Below the pieces are notes generated by a model. The model ran no database searches. It saw only the letters and a program-made list of their open reading frames with translations, and was not told the origin of the DNA. The position numbers were made by a program, and so were the translations under genes. A stretch of 64,000 nt of DNA, taken from contig NZ_JACARO010000070.1 of assembly GCF_013386585.1 (NCBI RefSeq), positions 19,111 through 83,110 on the forward strand, in the 5' to 3' direction. Positions within the stretch are counted from its first letter, which is position 1; the number at the start of each line of letters is the position of its first letter. Positions 51,149-59,769 of this stretch are shown here, piece after piece. The stretch comes from Pseudomonas sp. P7548. GTDB lineage: Bacteria > Pseudomonadota > Gammaproteobacteria > Pseudomonadales > Pseudomonadaceae.

Positions 51149-53047
51149 TTACAGGCCCAGCAGCGCCAGGCGTTCGCGCACCGACGCCTCGATCCCGGCC
51201 TCGTCTAACCCGCATTCAGCCAGCATCTGCGCCGGCTTGGCGTGTTCGACGTACACATCCGGCAAGCCCAGGTGCAGTACCGACTTGAGGATGTTCTCCC
51301 GCGCCAGGAATTCGCTGACTGCCGCACCGGCGCCGCCCATGATGGCGTTTTCTTCGACGGTCACCAGCAACTCATGGCTGCCGGCAATCTCACGCACCAG
51401 GTCTTCATCCAAAGGTTTGACGAAACGCATGTCGACCACGGTGGCGTCGAGCTTCTCGGCCACCTTCAAGGCCTCGGCCAATTGCACGCCGAACACCAGA
51501 AACGCGGTCTTGCTGCCCTGGCGACGCACGATGCCCTTGCCGATTTCGATAGGCTCAAGGTCCTTCTCGATCACTGCATTCGGGCCGTTGCCGCGTGGGT
51601 AGCGCACGGCGGCCGGGCCGTTGTACAGGTGGCCGGTGCTGAGCATCTTGCGCAGTTCGTTTTCGTCGCTCGGCGTCATCACCAGCATGCCGGGGATGCA
51701 GCGCAGGTAGGACAAATCGAAGCTGCCGGCGTGGGTCGGGCCGTCTTCGCCCACCAGGCCTGCGCGGTCGATGGCGAACAGCACGTCAAGGTTCTGTACC
51801 GCGACATCGTGGACCAGTTGGTCGTAGCCGCGCTGCAGGAAGGTGGAGTAGATCGCCACCACCGGCTTGGCGCCTTCGCAGGCCATGCCGGCCGCAAAGG
51901 TCACCGCGTGCTGTTCGGCAATTGCCACGTCGAAGTAGCGCAGCGGGAAACGCTCGCTGAACGCCACCAGATCGGAGCCTTCCTTCATCGCCGGGGTAAT
52001 CCCCACCAGGCGTGGGTCGGCAGCGGCCATGTCGCACAGCCATTCGCCGAATACGCCGGAATACTTCGGCCCGCTGGCTTTTTTCGGCGCAGCGGCGGGG
52101 GCGTCCAGGGGTTCCAGCTTGGTGATGGCGTGGTAACCGATCGGGTCGACTTCCGCCGGGGCGAAACCTTTGCCTTTCTTGGTGACGATGTGCAGGAACT
52201 GCGGGCCCTTGAGGTCACGCATGTTGCGCAGCGTGGCGATCAGGGTGGGCAGGTCGTGGCCGTCGATCGGGCCGATGTAGTTCCAGCCCAGCTCTTCGAA
52301 CAGGGTGCCGGGCACCAGCATGCCCTTGGCATATTCTTCGGTACGCCGGGCAATTTCCCACGCGCCGGGCAGACGCGAGAGCACCTTCTTGCTGCCTTCA
52401 CGCATGCTGGCATAGGTGCGGCTGGAGAGGATTTTTGCCAGGTAATTGGACAGGCCACCGACATTGCGCGAGATCGACATGTCGTTGTCGTTGAGGATCA
52501 CCAGCATGTTGGCGTCCACTTCCGGCGCATGGTTCAGCGCTTCGAACGCCATGCCGGCGGTCAGCGCGCCGTCGCCAATCACCGCAATCGCCTTGCGATC
52601 GCTGCCTTGCAGGCGGGCGGCAATGGCCATGCCCAGCGCTGCACTGATGGACGTGCTGGAGTGGCCGACGCCAAAGGTGTCGTACTCGCTTTCGGAGCGG
52701 CGCGGGAAGGCGGCAATGCCGTCCTTCTGGCGCAGGGTGCCCATCTGCTCGCGGCGACCGGTGAGGATCTTGTGCGGATACGCCTGATGGCCCACGTCCC
52801 ACACCAGCCGGTCATCCGGGGTGTCGAACACGTAATGCAGGGCGATGGTCAGCTCGATGACGCCCAGGCCGGCACCGAAATGCCCACCGGTCTGGCCGAC
52901 CGTGTAGAGCAATTCCAGGCGCAACTCATCGGCCAGGGTTTCCAGCTCGGCTTCACCCAGTCGACGCAGGCCGGCCGGCGTGACAGCACGGTCAAGCAGG
53001 GGCGTGGACGGGCGCTTGCGGGGAATCTCTTGAAACGTCGTGGGCAT
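51149..53047 (-). CDS. dxs: 1-Deoxy-D-xylulose-5-phosphate synthase
   Basis: The 632-residue transketolase-like enzyme has the thiamine-binding motif GDGALTAGMAFEALNHAPE...NDND, then VHVHTKKGKG-like VTKKGKGFAPAE, and the pyrimidine domain FDVAIAEQHAVTFAAGMA. It starts the MEP pathway for isoprenoids. It ends a cluster xseB-ispA-dxs, of which the second enzyme also serves isoprenoid synthesis. Confidence 0.97.
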   Translation of the reverse strand: MPTTFQEIPRKRPSTPLLDRAVTPAGLRRLGEAELETLADELRLELLYTVGQTGGHFGAGLGVIELTIALHYVFDTPDDRLVWDVGHQAYPHKILTGRREQMGTLRQKDGIAAFPRRSESEYDTFGVGHSSTSISAALGMAIAARLQGSDRKAIAVIGDGALTAGMAFEALNHAPEVDANMLVILNDNDMSISRNVGGLSNYLAKILSSRTYASMREGSKKVLSRLPGAWEIARRTEEYAKGMLVPGTLFEELGWNYIGPIDGHDLPTLIATLRNMRDLKGPQFLHIVTKKGKGFAPAEVDPIGYHAITKLEPLDAPAAAPKKASGPKYSGVFGEWLCDMAAADPRLVGITPAMKEGSDLVAFSERFPLRYFDVAIAEQHAVTFAAGMACEGAKPVVAIYSTFLQRGYDQLVHDVAVQNLDVLFAIDRAGLVGEDGPTHAGSFDLSYLRCIPGMLVMTPSDENELRKMLSTGHLYNGPAAVRYPRGNGPNAVIEKDLEPIEIGKGIVRRQGSKTAFLVFGVQLAEALKVAEKLDATVVDMRFVKPLDEDLVREIAGSHELLVTVEENAIMGGAGAAVSEFLARENILKSVLHLGLPDVYVEHAKPAQMLAECGLDEAGIEASVRERLALLGL

Positions 53048-53157
53048 CAGGCGAATCGTTATAGGTATAGAAGAGGCGGCAGTTTACCTCAAGCATCGCA
53101 AACTGCCCACGCAGAGCGCCGAACTTGGCCGATATGCGGCCGTAAAGGCCGCCGTTA

Positions 53158-54045
53158 TCAGTGGCGACGTTCGACGATATACCGCGCCAGGTCACGCAGT
53201 GGTTCGGCCGCCGCGTCGAAAGGTCGCAGGGCGTCCAGGGCCAGGTCGCGCAGTTCCAGCGCGTAGGCCTTGGCCGCGTCCAGGCCGAGCAGCGCAGGAT
53301 AAGTCGGTTTGTCCCGTGCGATGTCGGCACCTTGGCGCTTGCCCAGGGTGGCGGTGTCACTTTCTACGTCGAGAATGTCGTCTTGCACCTGGAACGCCAG
53401 GCCGATGGCGCGGGAGTAGGTCTGCAAGGCGGCCAATTGCGCAGTGGTCGCTTGGCCGCTGGCCAGTGCGCCCAGTTCCACGGCGGCTTCGATCAGCGCG
53501 CCGGTCTTGTGGCGGTGCATGTGCTCAAGGGCTTGCTGGTCGAGCTTGAGGCTGACCGAACCCATGTCGATGGCCTGCCCGCCGACCATGCCGGCCGGGC
53601 CCGCTGCGTGAGCCAACTTGGTCACCATGCGCAAGCGGATCTCGGCATTGACGCTGCTCAAGGCTGGGTCCAGCAACGCGCTGAACGCCAGGCTCTGCAG
53701 GCCGTCACCGGCCAGGATCGCATAGGCTTCATCAAAGGCTTTGTGGGTGGTGGGCTGGCCGCGACGCAGGTCGTCATCGTCCATCGCCGGCAGGTCGTCA
53801 TGCACCAGGGAATAGGCGTGAATCAGCTCCACCGCACAGGCGGCGCCATTGGCCTGTTCGGCCGGCGCACCCAGGGCTTCGCACGCGGCATAGGCCAGCA
53901 ACGGGCGCACGCGCTTGCCGCCGTTCATCACGCTGTAGCGCATGGCCTCATAGAGGCGGTTCATTTCCGGGCTTGGCGCAACAAACAAGGGCGCAAGCGC
54001 CGCATTGACCCGGGCTTGGCTACTGGCCTGATACGCGTCGATCAT
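53158..54045 (-). CDS. ispA: Farnesyl diphosphate synthase
   Basis: The 295-residue protein has both aspartate-rich motifs: DDLPAMDDDDLRRG (residues about 80-93) and QVQDDILDVE near residue 220, plus GGKRVRPLL. It makes farnesyl-PP. It overlaps xseB by 4 bases. Confidence 0.97.
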   Translation of the reverse strand: MIDAYQASSQARVNAALAPLFVAPSPEMNRLYEAMRYSVMNGGKRVRPLLAYAACEALGAPAEQANGAACAVELIHAYSLVHDDLPAMDDDDLRRGQPTTHKAFDEAYAILAGDGLQSLAFSALLDPALSSVNAEIRLRMVTKLAHAAGPAGMVGGQAIDMGSVSLKLDQQALEHMHRHKTGALIEAAVELGALASGQATTAQLAALQTYSRAIGLAFQVQDDILDVESDTATLGKRQGADIARDKPTYPALLGLDAAKAYALELRDLALDALRPFDAAAEPLRDLARYIVERRH

Positions 54046-54284
54046 TCTGGCTGTTCCGCATCGAAAGGTTCTTCGGCCAACTCCCCGTCACGTTCGAGCA
54101 GCACCTGCACCTTCTGCTCCGCCTGCGCCAGGGCGCTCTGGCAGTCACGGGTCAGGCCGATGCCTTGCTCAAACGCTGTCAACGAGTCTTCCAGCGACAA
54201 CTCGCCGTTCTCCAGACGCTCGACCAGGGTTTGCAGGTCGGCGAGGGATTGTTCGAAATCGAGTGCAACTTTTTTGCGGGCCAT
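54042..54284 (-). CDS. xseB: Exodeoxyribonuclease VII small subunit
   Basis: The 80-residue helical protein has the XseB motif FEQSLADLQTLVERLENGELSLEDSL. It pairs with XseA to degrade ssDNA. It is translationally coupled to ispA. Confidence 0.96.
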   Translation of the reverse strand: MARKKVALDFEQSLADLQTLVERLENGELSLEDSLTAFEQGIGLTRDCQSALAQAEQKVQVLLERDGELAEEPFDAEQPE

Positions 54285-54320
54285 GGCGGCTATTCCGGTA
54301 GACGGTAAACCGGCGCGACA

Positions 54321-54539
54321 CTAGCAGACATGGGGATTCTGGGCAAATGAGCGGGCCGTTCGAGCAAGCGCCAGAGCATCTCGGCATTTTTTGTAGACGT
54401 TGGTATTCAGCGGGTCCAGGCGCCACAGTTCGAACGTATTGCGCTCGTGGGCGGTGACGTCATCGCTGCGCAGTCGTGTCCACCAATCCAATGCTTGCTG
54501 ATCGCGTTCGAAGGTTGGGGGGCTTGGCTGACTGTTCAT
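54321..54539 (-). CDS. Orphan DUF4880 (FecR N-terminal-like) protein
   Basis: ATG 54539 overlaps the stop of the MerR gene (ATGA), giving 72 residues. The segment QALDWWTRLRSDDVTAHERNTFELW is the DUF4880 domain found at the N-terminus of FecR-type anti-sigma factors, but no FecR periplasmic part or TM segment follows. It may be a stand-alone sigma-binding fragment or a remnant. It lies between the MerR gene and xseB. Confidence 0.75.
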   Translation of the reverse strand: MNSQPSPPTFERDQQALDWWTRLRSDDVTAHERNTFELWRLDPLNTNVYKKCRDALALARTARSFAQNPHVC

Positions 54540-54967
54540 CGGGGCTCGTTGGCCTGCATAGCCACCGTGCAATGAGCCATGGCCTTATTGCCCAGCAGCG
54601 CGGTTGGCGTCGAGTATTGCCCTTGCGCATCCTTAAGTTGCGTCTCAAAGGCCTGTAACCCTTCGTGCATCTTCTGCAAGGTCGCAATCTGCGTGGCCAA
54701 CGCTTGTTTCTTGGCAGCGATGGCCTGGTCGGCACGTTCCCATGGCAGCACATCGCCCGGGTGGTCCTGCAGGATTTGCTGCAACTCCTTGAGCTTGAAA
54801 CCCAGTTGCTGCGCGCACTTGATAAACATCAACCGCTCGACACTCTGCGCCGAATACACCCGGTACTGCCCCTGGCGTTGCGGCGCAGGCAGCAGCCCGA
54901 TCGCCTCATAGTGACGGATCGCCTTGACGGTCGTGCCCGACAGTTGCGCGGCTTTGCCGATGTACAT
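54536..54967 (-). CDS. MerR-family regulator
   Basis: ATG 54967 (MYIGKAAQLSGTTVKAIRHYE) is the typical MerR start; the open frame begins 6 codons earlier at 54985. The 143-residue protein has the winged helix (residues 1-70, YRVYSAQSVERLMFIKCAQQLGF) and a long coiled-coil dimerisation helix (residues 80-115). There is one cysteine in the core, so metal sensing is not evident. The stop overlaps the DUF4880 gene. It starts inside the end of the oxidoreductase gene, which it may control. Confidence 0.85.
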   Translation of the reverse strand: MYIGKAAQLSGTTVKAIRHYEAIGLLPAPQRQGQYRVYSAQSVERLMFIKCAQQLGFKLKELQQILQDHPGDVLPWERADQAIAAKKQALATQIATLQKMHEGLQAFETQLKDAQGQYSTPTALLGNKAMAHCTVAMQANEPR

Positions 54968-55550
54968 GAACACTCCCTTTTTCAACGAGTGCGCCCGCCT
55001 GCTTTAACCACTTTGTTCGCTGCGCCGGCGTAGAGCCCAACACGGGTCCGAACAGCAGCGTCTTGACAGGCTTGATGCCACAAAACGCCAAGGTGGTCTT
55101 GCGCATCTGGTGGACGCCCGGCATGCGATAGAACCAGCGGTAATACCATGGCGGCGTGTCCAGGGTCACTAACAAATGTGCGGTGCGGCCGAGCAACAGC
55201 TTGTCGGGGAAAGCCTTGCCCTTGCGGTATTTGAAGGCGAAGCCGGGGAGGAAGATTCGGTCAATGAAGCCCTTCATCAACGCCGGAATGCCGCCCCACC
55301 AGATGGGGAAGATGAAGGTCAGGTGGGTGGCCCAGAGGATGTCGGCTTGGGCGCTGAGCAGGTCGGGTTCCAGTGGTTGGGGCTGGGTGTAGCCGCTGTG
55401 CAGATTGAGGTCGAAAACCAGCTCGCCCAAGCGTAGGACGCGGACTTCATGGCCGGCGGTTTTTGCGGCTTGGATGCAGGTATCGGCCAGAGCGGAGCAA
55501 AAGCTGGACGTTGAAGGGTGGCCGAGGATAACCAGGGTGCGCGGCGTCAT
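54906..55550 (-). CDS. NAD(P)H-dependent flavin oxidoreductase (MdaB/KefF-like)
   Basis: The 214-residue protein has a flavodoxin-like fold: LVILGHPSTSSFCSALAD start, THLTFIFPIWWGGIPALMKGFIDR, and YRWFYRMPGVHQMRKTTL. It would reduce quinones or related acceptors. The last 20-odd residues after GALVEKG run through the first 62 bases of the MerR gene in another frame; they may be an added tail after loss of the normal stop codon. Probably co-transcribed with MerR and DUF4880. Confidence 0.85.
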   Translation of the reverse strand: MTPRTLVILGHPSTSSFCSALADTCIQAAKTAGHEVRVLRLGELVFDLNLHSGYTQPQPLEPDLLSAQADILWATHLTFIFPIWWGGIPALMKGFIDRIFLPGFAFKYRKGKAFPDKLLLGRTAHLLVTLDTPPWYYRWFYRMPGVHQMRKTTLAFCGIKPVKTLLFGPVLGSTPAQRTKWLKQAGALVEKGSVHVHRQSRATVGHDRQGDPSL

Positions 55551-55738
55551 GGGTGAGTCCTGAAATAGGGTGTTTCAGGGTAAGGGCTGCCGTATAGGGG
55601 AGAGTCAAGGCGTAGGGCCGCCATGGCCAGCAGGGTATTTCGGTATTGTTTGAAAGCCCCTTCCTAGTGCGCGCTTGGCCCCTTGTGGCCGTCAATGCCC
55701 CTGACTAGCCTGCCTCAACACTCAAAGAGCGAAACGGC

Positions 55739-56773
55739 ATGAGCGAACCCGGTATCGGCTTGACCCCACCGCCTGCGGGCTACAGCGACTGGTTGACGGA
55801 CTTGAAAGGCCGTATCCACACGGCGCAACAACGCGCAACACTGGCCGTGAATCGGGAACTGGTGTTGCTCTATTGGCAGCTTGGCCACGACATTTTGACC
55901 CGCCAGGCGGAGCAAGGCTGGGGCAGTAAAGTCATTGATCGGCTTGCCCAGGATCTGCGTGCAGCGTTTCCCGCAATGAAGGGTTTTTCACCGCGCAATC
56001 TCAAGTACATGCGTGCTTTTGCCGAGGCGTGGCCAGACCCTGAATTTGTGCAACAAGCTGCTGCACAATTGCCCTGGGGTCACAATGTGGTATTGCTCGA
56101 CAAGCTCCCAGGCCCCGAAACCCGCCGCTGGTACATCGCCCAGGCGATAGAAAACAATTGGTCGCGTAACTCGCTGGTGGTGCACATCGAAAACCGCTTG
56201 CTGGAGCGCAGCGGCAAGGCCGTCAGCAATTTCGAAAATCACCTGCCTAAACCGCAATCCGATCTGGCGCGGGAGTCTCTGAAAGACCCTTATCGCTTTG
56301 ATTTCCTGAGCCTGGGGTTGGATGCGCAGGAGCGCGACATTGAAAATGCCCTGATCAAACACGTCACCGACTTTCTGCTGGAACTGGGCGCGGGTTTCGC
56401 CTTCGTCGGCCAGCAAGTGTTGCTGGATGTCGGAGGTGATGAATTCTTTGTCGACCTGTTGTTCTACCACTTGAAACTGCGCTGCTACGTGGTGATCGAG
56501 CTTAAAACGGGCAAGTTCAAACCGGAGCATTTGGGGAAGCTGAGCTTTTACCTCGCGGCCGTCGATGCCCAGCTTAAACATCCTCACGACGGGCCCACCA
56601 TCGGTCTGCTGTTGTGCAAGGGCAAGAACGAAGTCGTCGCCGAATATGCATTGCGCGACAACAACCGGCCAATTGGCGTAGCGGAATATCAACTGGTTGA
56701 GTCGTTGCCCGCGGAGTTGCAAACCAGTTTGCCAAGCATCGAGCAGATTGAGCGGGAGTTGGCGGCCCACTAA
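55739..56773 (+). CDS. yhcG: YhcG/DUF1016-family PD-(D/E)xK nuclease-like protein
   Basis: The 344-residue protein has the N-terminal DUF1016 domain (RGLAVNRELVLLYWQLGHDI-type segment, RNLKYMRAFAEAWP) and a C-terminal nuclease core: FVDLLFYHLKLRCYVVIELKTGKF carries Asp and Glu-x-Lys. YhcG is an orphan nuclease family often near restriction or toxin genes, but neither is present here. Single gene followed by a terminator. Confidence 0.88.
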   Translation: MSEPGIGLTPPPAGYSDWLTDLKGRIHTAQQRATLAVNRELVLLYWQLGHDILTRQAEQGWGSKVIDRLAQDLRAAFPAMKGFSPRNLKYMRAFAEAWPDPEFVQQAAAQLPWGHNVVLLDKLPGPETRRWYIAQAIENNWSRNSLVVHIENRLLERSGKAVSNFENHLPKPQSDLARESLKDPYRFDFLSLGLDAQERDIENALIKHVTDFLLELGAGFAFVGQQVLLDVGGDEFFVDLLFYHLKLRCYVVIELKTGKFKPEHLGKLSFYLAAVDAQLKHPHDGPTIGLLLCKGKNEVVAEYALRDNNRPIGVAEYQLVESLPAELQTSLPSIEQIERELAAH

Positions 56774-56806
56774 ACAAAAAAGCCTGCTTTTCAGGGCAGG
56801 CTTTGT
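56774..56806. terminator. Terminator after yhcG
   Basis: AAAAAGCCTGC and GCAGGCTTT pair around TTTTCAGG; A run upstream and T run downstream fit both convergent genes. Confidence 0.85.
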
Positions 56807-56819
56807 GTGCGGTGTTTAA

Positions 56820-57452
56820 TCAATCCTTGCGCGCCGTCAGCGCCGCGTACCCATTCATCAAGTTGCGGTAGTTGGGAATGCGCTGGGACAACAGATTCCC
56901 CAAGCCTTCGATGTCGTTGCGCCAGTCGCGGTGCAGCTCACAGGCCACCGAGAACCAGTTCATCAGTTGCGCGCCTGCCTGGGTCATGCGGCTCCAGGCC
57001 GCCTGCTGCACCGTGGTGTTGAAGGTGCCCGAGGCGTCAGTCACCACGAACACTTCGAACCCTTCCGCCAACGCCGACAAGGTTGGGAACGCTACGCACA
57101 CATCGGTGACCACACCGGCAATGATGATCTGCTTGCGGCCGGTCGCCTTGATCGCTTTGACGAAGTCTTCGTTGTCCCATGCGTTGATCTGGCCAGGGCG
57201 GGCGATGTACGGCGCGTCCGGGAACATCTCTTTCAGCTCGGGCACCAGCGGGCCGTTGGGGCCTTGTTCGAAGCTGGTGGTGAGGATGGTCGGCAGGTTG
57301 AAGAACTTGGCCAGGTCCGCCAGGGCCAGCACGTTGTTCTTGAACTCGTTGGGCGAAAAGTCCTGCACCAGGGAGATCAGACCGGTCTGGTGGTCGACCA
57401 GCAATACGATGGCGTCGTCTTTGTTCAAGCGGTTGTAGGTTGGAGTGCTCAT
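56820..57452 (-). CDS. ycaC: YcaC-like isochorismatase-fold hydrolase
   Basis: ATG 57452 gives 210 residues very similar to E. coli YcaC as I recall it (PGQINAWDNEDFVKA, IIAGVVTDVCVAFPTLSA, FNWFSVACELHRDWRNDIEGL-like segments). Asp20 and Cys119 are the active-site candidates. The physiological substrate of YcaC is unknown. Convergent with yhcG; divergent from the DUF2170 operon across a 263-base regulatory region. Confidence 0.9.
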   Translation of the reverse strand: MSTPTYNRLNKDDAIVLLVDHQTGLISLVQDFSPNEFKNNVLALADLAKFFNLPTILTTSFEQGPNGPLVPELKEMFPDAPYIARPGQINAWDNEDFVKAIKATGRKQIIIAGVVTDVCVAFPTLSALAEGFEVFVVTDASGTFNTTVQQAAWSRMTQAGAQLMNWFSVACELHRDWRNDIEGLGNLLSQRIPNYRNLMNGYAALTARKD

Positions 57453-57634
57453 GGTTGAAATCCTTTTTTGTTTAAGTGGGTTGGGCGTTGCGTTCAACAT
57501 GGGCACAGATTAATGGGCGAGTGGCGGGGGATAAATCGGCTGAAACAGGTAATACCGTCAACTCAAAAGAGACAATCGCCAGGCTATTAGCCGTTTTGAT
57601 GGTGTTCGTCGCGGGGAAATGTGAGACAAAAAAT

Positions 57635-57692
57635 CTCACGCGTGAGCTATTGAGTGTGGCGAAAATTGCCTGTAGATTTTCTCACGCGTGAG
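57635..57692 (+). promoter_or_regulatory. Promoter flanked by two identical palindromic operators
   Basis: CTCACGCGTGAG occurs at 57635-57646 and 57681-57692. Between them lie TTGAGT (57650-57655) and TAGATT (57673-57678), 17 bases apart. One palindrome touches the -35 from upstream, the other covers the expected start point. A weaker related pair GTGAGA-N7-TCTCAC overlaps at 57621-57639. The regulator is not identified. Confidence 0.7.
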
Positions 57693-57715
57693 TTTTTCAC
57701 AACGAGGTCAGCACC

Positions 57716-58405
57716 ATGAAAAGCAGCTCTCCATCGGGTCAGCCCGCAGGGCCCGATACCGATTCAGCAAGCCTTCAGGGAGAGCGCTTGAAACCGTCCG
57801 CGAAAAAACCGTCGAGCTTCTACATGAAGCAGATGCGCGCGGGCCTGGCGGCCGCCGGTTATGTGAAACACGAGACTTGGGTGCTTCCCGAAAACCGAAG
57901 CCTGCTCAAGCAGATGGAGAAACAGCTCCGCCAGCCGATCCTGGCTGGCTCATTCATGTCGGAGATTTACATGAGCGCAGGCACTAACTGGAACATCGAT
58001 CGACTGTTCACGGCGCTGCAGGCCCTGGACGAAGTGGTTTCCAACGACATCACGCTTTCTCTGGTTCAAGGCTCGGAGTCCAGCATCAAGCTGGAAATGA
58101 ACGACTTTGGTGGCTTGCCGATTTACATCGCGGTGGTGGGCGAGCAGATCATCGTCGACACCGTGCTGGTCGACGTCGAGTCCATCAACAACGTCGAAAA
58201 ATTCAATGACGCCGTGCTGCGCAGCCGGGAAATGTTCCCGCTGTCTTCCATCGGCATCGAGTCCATGCCCAACGGGCAAGTTGTTTACAACATGTTCGGC
58301 GCGCTGAGCTCTGACTCCAGCCTGACCAACATCGTGACCGAGGTGAAAACCCTCGTCGACAACGTGCAGCGCGCCAGCGAAGCCTTCGAACGTTTCTTCA
58401 ATTAA
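57716..58405 (+). CDS. yjfI: YjfI-like DUF2170 protein
   Basis: The 229-residue soluble protein begins with a disordered Ser/Pro/Lys-rich 35 residues and then the DUF2170 region (WNIDRLFTALQALDEVVSNDITLSL, GGLPIYIAVVGEQIIVDT). E. coli YjfI is the first gene of yjfIJKLMC; function unknown. ACGAGGTCAGCACC gives the ribosome site. It is 17 bases before the PspA-like gene. Confidence 0.9.
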   Translation: MKSSSPSGQPAGPDTDSASLQGERLKPSAKKPSSFYMKQMRAGLAAAGYVKHETWVLPENRSLLKQMEKQLRQPILAGSFMSEIYMSAGTNWNIDRLFTALQALDEVVSNDITLSLVQGSESSIKLEMNDFGGLPIYIAVVGEQIIVDTVLVDVESINNVEKFNDAVLRSREMFPLSSIGIESMPNGQVVYNMFGALSSDSSLTNIVTEVKTLVDNVQRASEAFERFFN

Positions 58406-58422
58406 GTATTCGGGAGTATCTG

Positions 58423-59121
58423 ATGACTCAGTCCATCTGGAGTAAACTGTTCACCGCGCTGCGTGGCGGTGCCAGCGAAGTCGGCGAAGCAATCGTCGAC
58501 CAACAAGCCCTGCGCATCCTCGACCAGGAAATCCGCGATGCCGACACCGCGCTGGCCAATGCCAAGCGTGAGCTGGTCAGCATCATGGCCAAGCACAAGC
58601 TGGCCAATGACCGCGTCGGCGAGTACGACGCCAAGATCACGGACCTGGAGACCAAGGCGATGGCCGCCATCCAGGCCAACCGCGAAGACCTGGCCCTGGA
58701 AGTGGCCGAAGCTATTTCGACCCTGACCAACGAGCGCGACGCCGAGCAGAAGCAAGCCGCCGAATTCGGTGGTTACGCCGACAGCATGCGCAAGGACATC
58801 ACCAAGGCCGAGAGCCGGATCAAAAGCCTGCGCCAGCAAGTGGACATGGCCAAGGCGCGTGAAAGCGTACAAAAGGCTCAGGTCAGCGCGTCCATCGCCA
58901 GTGGCGGCGCCAACGGCAAGTTGGAGACGGCCGTTGGTACGCTGAACCGCTTGCAAGCCAAGCAGCAGCAACGCGCCGCGGAACTGGAAGCCCAGGACGA
59001 ACTGGCCGAGGCCTCGACGGGGACTGACCTGGAACGCAAGTTGCGCGAAGCCGGCATCACGCCGAACGAAGGCAGCGCCAATGCGATTCTGGAGCGCCTG
59101 AAGCAGAAGTCGGCTGAGTAA
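58423..59121 (+). CDS. yjfJ: PspA/IM30-family protein (YjfJ-like)
   Basis: The 232-residue protein is almost entirely helical with heptad-rich coiled coil (residues 25-200) and the family segment ALRILDQEIRDADTALANAK. PspA proteins polymerise on the inner membrane and protect its potential. The C-terminus GITPNEGSANAILERLK is typical of YjfJ. Followed by an intrinsic terminator. Confidence 0.93.
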   Translation: MTQSIWSKLFTALRGGASEVGEAIVDQQALRILDQEIRDADTALANAKRELVSIMAKHKLANDRVGEYDAKITDLETKAMAAIQANREDLALEVAEAISTLTNERDAEQKQAAEFGGYADSMRKDITKAESRIKSLRQQVDMAKARESVQKAQVSASIASGGANGKLETAVGTLNRLQAKQQQRAAELEAQDELAEASTGTDLERKLREAGITPNEGSANAILERLKQKSAE

Positions 59122-59137
59122 ATAATGCCGCAACAGG

Positions 59138-59165
59138 GAGGGCCTATTCTCGGCCCTTTCTTTTT
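59138..59165 (+). terminator. Intrinsic terminator inside the yjf-like operon
   Basis: AGGGCC (59139-59144) and GGCCCT (59152-59157) pair around TATTCTC, followed by TTCTTTTT. It separates yjfI-yjfJ from the rhomboid gene and downstream genes and would lower their expression unless readthrough occurs. Confidence 0.85.
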
Positions 59166-59179
59166 ACGTCGAGGTCAGG

Positions 59180-59740
59180 ATGGACGCCCTCAAGGGTTTC
59201 AAGATGATCGCAGGCCTTGCCCTGCTGATGGTCGCACTGCAGCTGTTCAATGTGGCGACCGGTTACAGCCTCATGGCCTTTGGCTTGATCCCCAGGACGG
59301 TGCCGGGCCTGTTCGGCATCCTCACTTCACCGTTTTTGCACGGGTCCTTGGCTCACCTGAGCGCGAACCTGATTGCCTTTTTGGTACTGGGCACCTTGGT
59401 GATGATCGAAGGGTTCAACCGATTCGTGACCGTCAGCCTGATCATTATTCTGCTGGGCGGCGCGCTGGTCTGGCTGTTCGGTTTCAGTGGCGTGCACATC
59501 GGCGCCAGCGGCTGGGTATTCGGGCTGTGGGCCTACCTGTTGTCACGTGCCTGGTTCCACCGGAGCTGGACCAACCTGATCACGGCCGGCGTCGTAGCGC
59601 TGCTGTATGGCGGCCTGGTCTTTGGCTTCCTGCCGCGCCAGGGCGTTTCGTTCGAGGGGCATCTGTTTGGTGCGCTCGCCGGATTTATTGCAGCCAAGGT
59701 ACTTCTCTCTGCGCCGCGCAGCAGGTTTAATGCCGGCTGA
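59180..59740 (+). CDS. Rhomboid-family intramembrane serine protease
   Basis: The 186-residue protein has six hydrophobic segments. The catalytic dyad is visible: Ser110 in GASG (HIGASGWVFGLW) and His161 in FEGHLFGALAG. The N-terminal HGSLAHLSAN motif (His54, His59, Asn63) that shapes the oxyanion hole is intact. It therefore looks active. It is not part of the E. coli yjf cluster. Lies 15 bases after a terminator, before the channel gene. Confidence 0.9.
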   Translation: MDALKGFKMIAGLALLMVALQLFNVATGYSLMAFGLIPRTVPGLFGILTSPFLHGSLAHLSANLIAFLVLGTLVMIEGFNRFVTVSLIIILLGGALVWLFGFSGVHIGASGWVFGLWAYLLSRAWFHRSWTNLITAGVVALLYGGLVFGFLPRQGVSFEGHLFGALAGFIAAKVLLSAPRSRFNAG

Positions 59741-59769
59741 ACGCACTGGAGCATCCAGGCGTCGAGGCG

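Noticed and set aside
57688..57987. 99-codon frame overlapping yjfI
   Set aside because: Out-of-frame shadow of the yjfI start, without a ribosome site or conserved content.
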